Shown: piece by piece, positions 60,823 through 64,000 of the stretch | Numbering within the stretch: position 1 is the stretch's first letter | Layout: each line of letters begins with the position of its first letter | Assembly (NCBI GenBank): GCA_017163975.1 | Contig: JAFFSR010000136.1 | Span: 6,693,501-6,757,500, forward strand | From: Anastatus disparis | Taxonomy: Eukaryota > Arthropoda > Insecta > Hymenoptera > Eupelmidae | DNA length: 64,000 bases | Direction of reading: 5' to 3' | Position numbers and translations under genes: made by a program | The notes under the pieces: generated by a model | The model's input: the letters and a program-made list of their open reading frames with translations, nothing else | The model's database searches: none | Told to the model about the DNA's origin: nothing

Positions 60823-61272
60823 ATGAGGCTAGAAGATTTAGCATTCGAAGTATTTTTAGAAAATCATTTCGTAGCAACCGTTAACATAGTAAATATTTTT
60901 GAAAAATCAGGTTTAAAAAATTTTAAAATTTATTTTAATCACAATTCCGGTTTAAATAAAGGATTATTAAAAACGATAACAGTAGATAACCTAAAATACG
61001 AGTATTTGGTTGCCGAAAACGATTGCATTAGTGCTTCAACATTCTTCGAAGCTAATTCAAAATACTTGGACGGTATAAACGCTTATATCGAGCAAATTAA
61101 ACGCGGCTGGTGCACTGCGTCCTATCTTGAAAAAGATAGTAACGGATATTACATTGACGCAGGAATCGCCGATTATATTAAATCTTGCGGAAAGATTTTT
61201 AAAACAATTAAACCTATTGAAATAATAAAAATTCAGAACTCGGGCGCATATATAAGCGTTGCGTGGAGTTAA
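60823..61272 (+). CDS. Small ORF ahead of gag, unrecognised
   Basis: 149 codons from ATG 60823; the frame is open a further 8 codons upstream without ATG. It encodes MRLEDLAFEVFLENHF... with mixed alpha/beta composition and C-terminal IKTIKPIEIIKIQNSGAY. No transmembrane segment, zinc cluster or catalytic motif was identified. The stop is 18 bases before the gag ATG, so gag could be reached by reinitiation or a separate transcript. Codon composition is less AT-extreme than the surrounding DNA, like gag. It may be an accessory protein of the element or an N-terminal Gag-like part; its function is unknown. Confidence 0.55.
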   Translation: MRLEDLAFEVFLENHFVATVNIVNIFEKSGLKNFKIYFNHNSGLNKGLLKTITVDNLKYEYLVAENDCISASTFFEANSKYLDGINAYIEQIKRGWCTASYLEKDSNGYYIDAGIADYIKSCGKIFKTIKPIEIIKIQNSGAYISVAWS

Positions 61273-61290
61273 TCGCACCGTCACACATAT

Positions 61291-62724
61291 ATGTCACATC
61301 AAAGGGTTACGCGAAATAAAACAAAAACGGACCCTGATTTAAAGATTAATCCTGAGGGTTTAACATTCCCCATAAAACCAAGAAGATCGCATAGCACTCC
61401 AGCTGAACGAGACAGATTAAATATAAAAAGAGAAAGGGTTCCAAGTGAAACACTTAATTATTCACTTAGCCACTCTTCTATTAGCTCGGACGACAATAAA
61501 ACTTTAACTAATAAAACTATAATAAATAAAACTATAATAAATAAAACCCAAATAAAGCCGCGTGATAGCAAAGAAATCAAAATGGTTGGAAGTGACTTAG
61601 GACTGCAAGCTGCTGCGTTGCCAGCTAACCAAACAGTATCTATAAAAGACGCTGTTAAGGTCGTGCCAGAGTTCGATGGCAGCAATATTCTTTTTAGCCA
61701 GTTTTTAGAAGGCTGTAGCGAAGCTAAATTGATGATAGATCCTGCAGCCGAAGGAAATCTTGCTAGATTAATACGTAGTCGATTGTTAGGAGAAGCAAGA
61801 CAAGCACTGCTTGGGCAAACCTTCAATACGATCGACGAATTAAAAGATTTTCTAAAAAAAATATATGCGCCAGCCAAAACTGAAACACAGTTATTGGGAG
61901 ATTTAGGGAATGAATATCAAAAAGACGACGAAAGTGTAATATCTTTCGCCAATAGAATTCGTGATATAGGCAGCAAAATCATCGAAGCCCATAAAATAAA
62001 TAATAATGGGGTAGCCGATGCTCCATATAGGACTAGAATAGAAACAACTATTATAGATTGTTTTAAACGCGGGTTAAAGTTTGAAATAGAACAGCGTTTG
62101 CAAGATGCCGATAATGTCAATGATATAGTCACGAACGCCATTACTGCCGAGCGCAAGCTCGCAGCGCAGAAAGCTTTAAGAAAAGAAAATGAACTTAAGA
62201 GCTTACCCAAAAGAAGGATATTCGCATGTCAAATATGCCGTGAAGAAGGTCACGAAGCCAATAAATGCGAACAAATAAAAAAATCTAGTCCGGTGTGCCA
62301 ATACTGTAAAATTCCCGGGCATAATATAGAAACTTGCTTTCAACACAGCAAGGACTTACTCAAACCAAAATTAATATGCCAATTGTGCAATAGAGAGGGG
62401 CATGCCGCGAAGCAATGCAACTTAAACAAGGACATAACGTCTGTTAATGTTATTTGCCAACTATGTTCTCGACCAGGGCATAGCGCAAGTACGTGCTACA
62501 TACGTAGAGGTGCAATTAATCAATTTCACGAACAAATTGACGCGAGAAATAGATTAACGTGTCAAATATGTCAAAGAAACGGGCATACTGCCGCTACTTG
62601 CAGAATACAACAAGGCGAAATGCTAGAAAGATGTCAAATCTGTCAAAGATCTGGCCATGCGGCAATAAATTGCCGAAGTCAACCTTTAGGTAATACTAAA
62701 GAATGCCGTTATTGCAAAGATTAG
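61291..62724 (+). CDS. Gag polyprotein with six CCHC zinc knuckles
   Basis: 477 codons starting MSHQRVTRNK. The N-terminal 90 residues are basic and Ser/Thr-rich, with a short coded repeat of NKTII units. The capsid-like domain follows (VVPEFDGSNILFSQFLEGCS, LLGEARQALLG, DELKDFLKKIYAP, ISFANRIRDIGSKI). Next is a nucleocapsid part with six C-x2-C-x4-H-x4-C knuckles (CQICREEGHEANKC, CQYCKIPGHNIETC, CQLCNREGHAAKQC, CQLCSRPGHSASTC, CQICQRNGHTAATC, CQICQRSGHAAINC). A seventh begins (CRYCK) but TAG cuts it at 62722-62724, and the remainder (RLGHSIEEC) is in the -1 frame. It would package element RNA into particles. Most elements have one to three knuckles, so this is unusually many. Confidence 0.85.
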   Translation: MSHQRVTRNKTKTDPDLKINPEGLTFPIKPRRSHSTPAERDRLNIKRERVPSETLNYSLSHSSISSDDNKTLTNKTIINKTIINKTQIKPRDSKEIKMVGSDLGLQAAALPANQTVSIKDAVKVVPEFDGSNILFSQFLEGCSEAKLMIDPAAEGNLARLIRSRLLGEARQALLGQTFNTIDELKDFLKKIYAPAKTETQLLGDLGNEYQKDDESVISFANRIRDIGSKIIEAHKINNNGVADAPYRTRIETTIIDCFKRGLKFEIEQRLQDADNVNDIVTNAITAERKLAAQKALRKENELKSLPKRRIFACQICREEGHEANKCEQIKKSSPVCQYCKIPGHNIETCFQHSKDLLKPKLICQLCNREGHAAKQCNLNKDITSVNVICQLCSRPGHSASTCYIRRGAINQFHEQIDARNRLTCQICQRNGHTAATCRIQQGEMLERCQICQRSGHAAINCRSQPLGNTKECRYCKD

Positions 62725-62897
62725 GACATTCTATAGAAGAATGTCGAAAAAGAATGACAAATGAAAGACTGCGTGCGGAAAACCACCAGAGTCTTCCTGG
62801 CAAGAGTGCGACAGGAGAGACTCCGAAGAAAGAAACGCGCTCAGCACACCTAACGCAAGTAGACGGGCTACTGTCCGAATTAATACCGTTGAACTAA
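62703..62897 (+). CDS. Continuation of Gag in the -1 frame
   Basis: This frame completes the seventh zinc knuckle (C-x2-C-x4-H-x4-C across the junction) and continues with a Lys/Arg-rich linker until TAA at 62895-62897. It could be reached by a -1 shift near TGCAAAGATTAG, or the gag frame may simply have lost one A in this copy. No classic X-XXY-YYZ heptamer is present, which favours mutation. Confidence 0.5.
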   Translation: MPLLQRLGHSIEECRKRMTNERLRAENHQSLPGKSATGETPKKETRSAHLTQVDGLLSELIPLN

Positions 62898-63256
62898 AAA
62901 GTTTAGAGAGAGTAATACCATATATATCCTTCGTGATACCTGGAGTCGAAGCCATAACTAATTTTATGCTAGATACAGGATCTGAAGTTAATATAATTAA
63001 GAAGGGAATGCTATCTGAAAATGATAAAATTGATACAAGTATCATAACAATCATATCTGGAATCTGTGCAACAGCTATAACCTCACTGGGTACAGTTAAA
63101 TTAAGGTTATTAGGACATATAGTGTCATTCATAGTTGTAGAAAACAGCTTTCAAATACCATTTAGTGGATTACTAGGCTCTCAATTATTTTATGAAACGG
63201 GAGCAATAATTGACTTCGAATCGAAACAATTTTTTTATGGGCGAGCACGTTATTAA
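62765..63256 (+). CDS. Retropepsin-like aspartic protease 1
   Basis: This frame is open from 62765. The domain starts near 62918 with ISFVIPGVEAITNFMLDTGS; the catalytic Asp is in the DTGSE motif at 62972. It then has VNIIKKG, the IISGICAT flap-like region, TSLGTVKLRLLG, VSFIVVENSF and SGLLGSQLFYETGAIIDF, the normal order for a retroviral-type protease of about 100 residues. It is entered from the Gag frames by a shift in the overlap 62765-62897. It ends TAA at 63254-63256, overlapping the start of the next frame by about 20 bases. Confidence 0.7.
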   Translation, partial: KTACGKPPESSWQECDRRDSEERNALSTPNASRRATVRINTVELKSLERVIPYISFVIPGVEAITNFMLDTGSEVNIIKKGMLSENDKIDTSIITIISGICATAITSLGTVKLRLLGHIVSFIVVENSFQIPFSGLLGSQLFYETGAIIDFESKQFFYGRARY

Positions 63257-64000
63257 TTTTAAACAAAACGGAAACCCATTTTTTAATAATAAAATTGGGA
63301 GTATCATAAATATAGGTAGTTCAGACAAAGAAAATTATCTACCATACATAGATATTTTAAATCCCCCAACTTCAACGCGTGGGAGGATGATGATTGATAG
63401 CGGTTCTGAAGCTAATATTATTAAGCTCTACCTGCTACCTGAAGAGTGCATAATAGATCAAGACAAGGCAGTATATCTCAAGGGGATTGGTAATCGTATG
63501 ATTACAACCCTTGGGACAACTGAAATAACATTGTATGGCGAAAGCGCAATTTTTCATGTGGTACCTAACGACTTCGCAGTCCCATGCGAAGGAGTTTTAG
63601 GCGCCTCATACCTCTCTCAGACAGGTGCAATCGTAGATTACAAAAATAAAACTATAAGAATTGCAGATAAGAGTGCAGTATTAAGGTTTAACCAAATACA
63701 ATCAGTCACAGAAACATTGATGAAAGATGAAGAAAATTTAAAAATCTTGGTAAATAAACAATTTCTAAATCCTCAGGGTACTTTATCCAGTATTACGAAT
63801 AAAAGTAACCTGTTGCATACTGAATCTAATTCTAGAGACAGTTTAAGTACGAATTACAGTACTCAAACGAACACAAGCATGAAATCAAATAATGAAACAT
63901 CTAATCTTGATGATGAAAATCAGTTACCTTCACCGGAAACTGACGATTTTAGTACTTTAAAGGAATATTACGCGAGTTTTAATACTGCGGTAATTCCCGT
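63237..64000 (+). CDS. Pol N-terminus with a second retropepsin-like domain (partial)
   Basis: The frame opens at ATG 63237 and is uninterrupted to the window edge (254 codons). It carries a second protease-like domain: MMIDSGSEANIIKLYLL with catalytic Asp at 63396, YLKGIGNRMIT, TTLGTTEITLYG, FHVVPNDFAVPCEGVLGASY and GAIVDYKNKTIRI. Motif by motif it parallels the first protease, so the two are tandem homologues. A Ser/Thr/Asn-rich spacer follows (QTNTSMKSNNETSN). Reverse transcriptase should follow beyond the window. It is in the +1 frame relative to protease 1; the T7 run before ATGG could allow slippage, or the ATG could be a restart. Confidence 0.75.
   Translation, partial: MGEHVINFKQNGNPFFNNKIGSIINIGSSDKENYLPYIDILNPPTSTRGRMMIDSGSEANIIKLYLLPEECIIDQDKAVYLKGIGNRMITTLGTTEITLYGESAIFHVVPNDFAVPCEGVLGASYLSQTGAIVDYKNKTIRIADKSAVLRFNQIQSVTETLMKDEENLKILVNKQFLNPQGTLSSITNKSNLLHTESNSRDSLSTNYSTQTNTSMKSNNETSNLDDENQLPSPETDDFSTLKEYYASFNTAVIP

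Larger units (their letters stand above)
56440..64000 (+). mobile_element. LTR retroelement, 5' part, runs off the window
   Basis: The order is U3-like GC-richer block (56455-56640), TATATAA box, R/U5 and a leader of about 2.4 kb rich in hairpins, candidate primer-binding site, two unrecognised ORFs, gag, two retropepsin-like domains and the start of pol. The left boundary is uncertain: no TG start could be matched to the putative CA end at 59118-59119. Reverse transcriptase and the 3' LTR would lie beyond the window, so the superfamily is not fixed. The Gag/protease arrangement fits Ty3/gypsy- or BEL-type insect elements. Confidence 0.7.

Noticed and set aside
61458..62210. Minus-strand ORFs of 139 and 97 codons
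   Set aside because: They are shadows of gag in the opposite strand.
63226..63240. Classic -1 slippery heptamer at the T-run between the two proteases
   Set aside because: The second frame is +1 relative to the first and the codon phasing does not fit X-XXY-YYZ.

Overview
The window is very A+T-rich eukaryotic DNA with short phase-consistent introns, RNA polymerase II style TATA boxes, a tRNA-derived SINE family, foldback (MITE-like) elements, LINEs, a Helitron and LTR retroelements. This fits an insect genome, and a hymenopteran (parasitoid-wasp-like) source is my inference from composition and repeat content only. No complete, intact host protein-coding gene is visible. There are no rRNA genes, no functional tRNA genes and no CRISPR array.

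Layout. Positions 1-34,800 are a gene desert: AT-rich sequence broken by purine/pyrimidine-rich islands with TATA-like motifs, four clear and one doubtful copies of a tRNA-Thr-derived SINE, two long foldback elements (16.3-16.9 kb and 25.4-26.2 kb), a degenerate array of about 165-bp units (23.0-24.7 kb, with a relative at 34.3 kb), and simple repeats. From 34.8 to 43.4 kb lie decayed gene remnants: a minus-strand locus of about seven exons with sound splice sites but in-frame stops, two LINE fragments head to tail (37.8-41.6 kb), and a plus-strand paired-class homeobox remnant with a preserved intron. From 43.4 to 45.2 kb there are two foldback elements and a duplicated two-hairpin motif. At 46.6-47.0 kb is an internally deleted Copia-like element, followed by a nearly full-length minus-strand Helitron Rep/helicase (47.1-51.2 kb) with few disruptions. 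From 51 to 55 kb are minisatellites, exon-like duplicated blocks and one Sec62-like exon.

The last 7.5 kb is the 5' part of a large LTR retroelement. It has a TATA promoter, a very long leader, a candidate primer-binding site, two unrecognised ORFs ahead of gag, a Gag with six zinc knuckles plus a seventh beyond a frame break, and two retropepsin-like domains in tandem; it runs off the window end.

The most striking feature is the leader. Ten copies, plus a divergent eleventh just after the predicted transcription start, of a hairpin of the form GGTC-A-CTT-NNN-GAG-A-GACC sit on long, variable lower stems. The apical shell is constant, the triloop varies and the stem changes are largely pair-preserving. 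This looks like a selected RNA structure, perhaps for packaging, translation or protein binding, in an otherwise undescribed retroelement leader.
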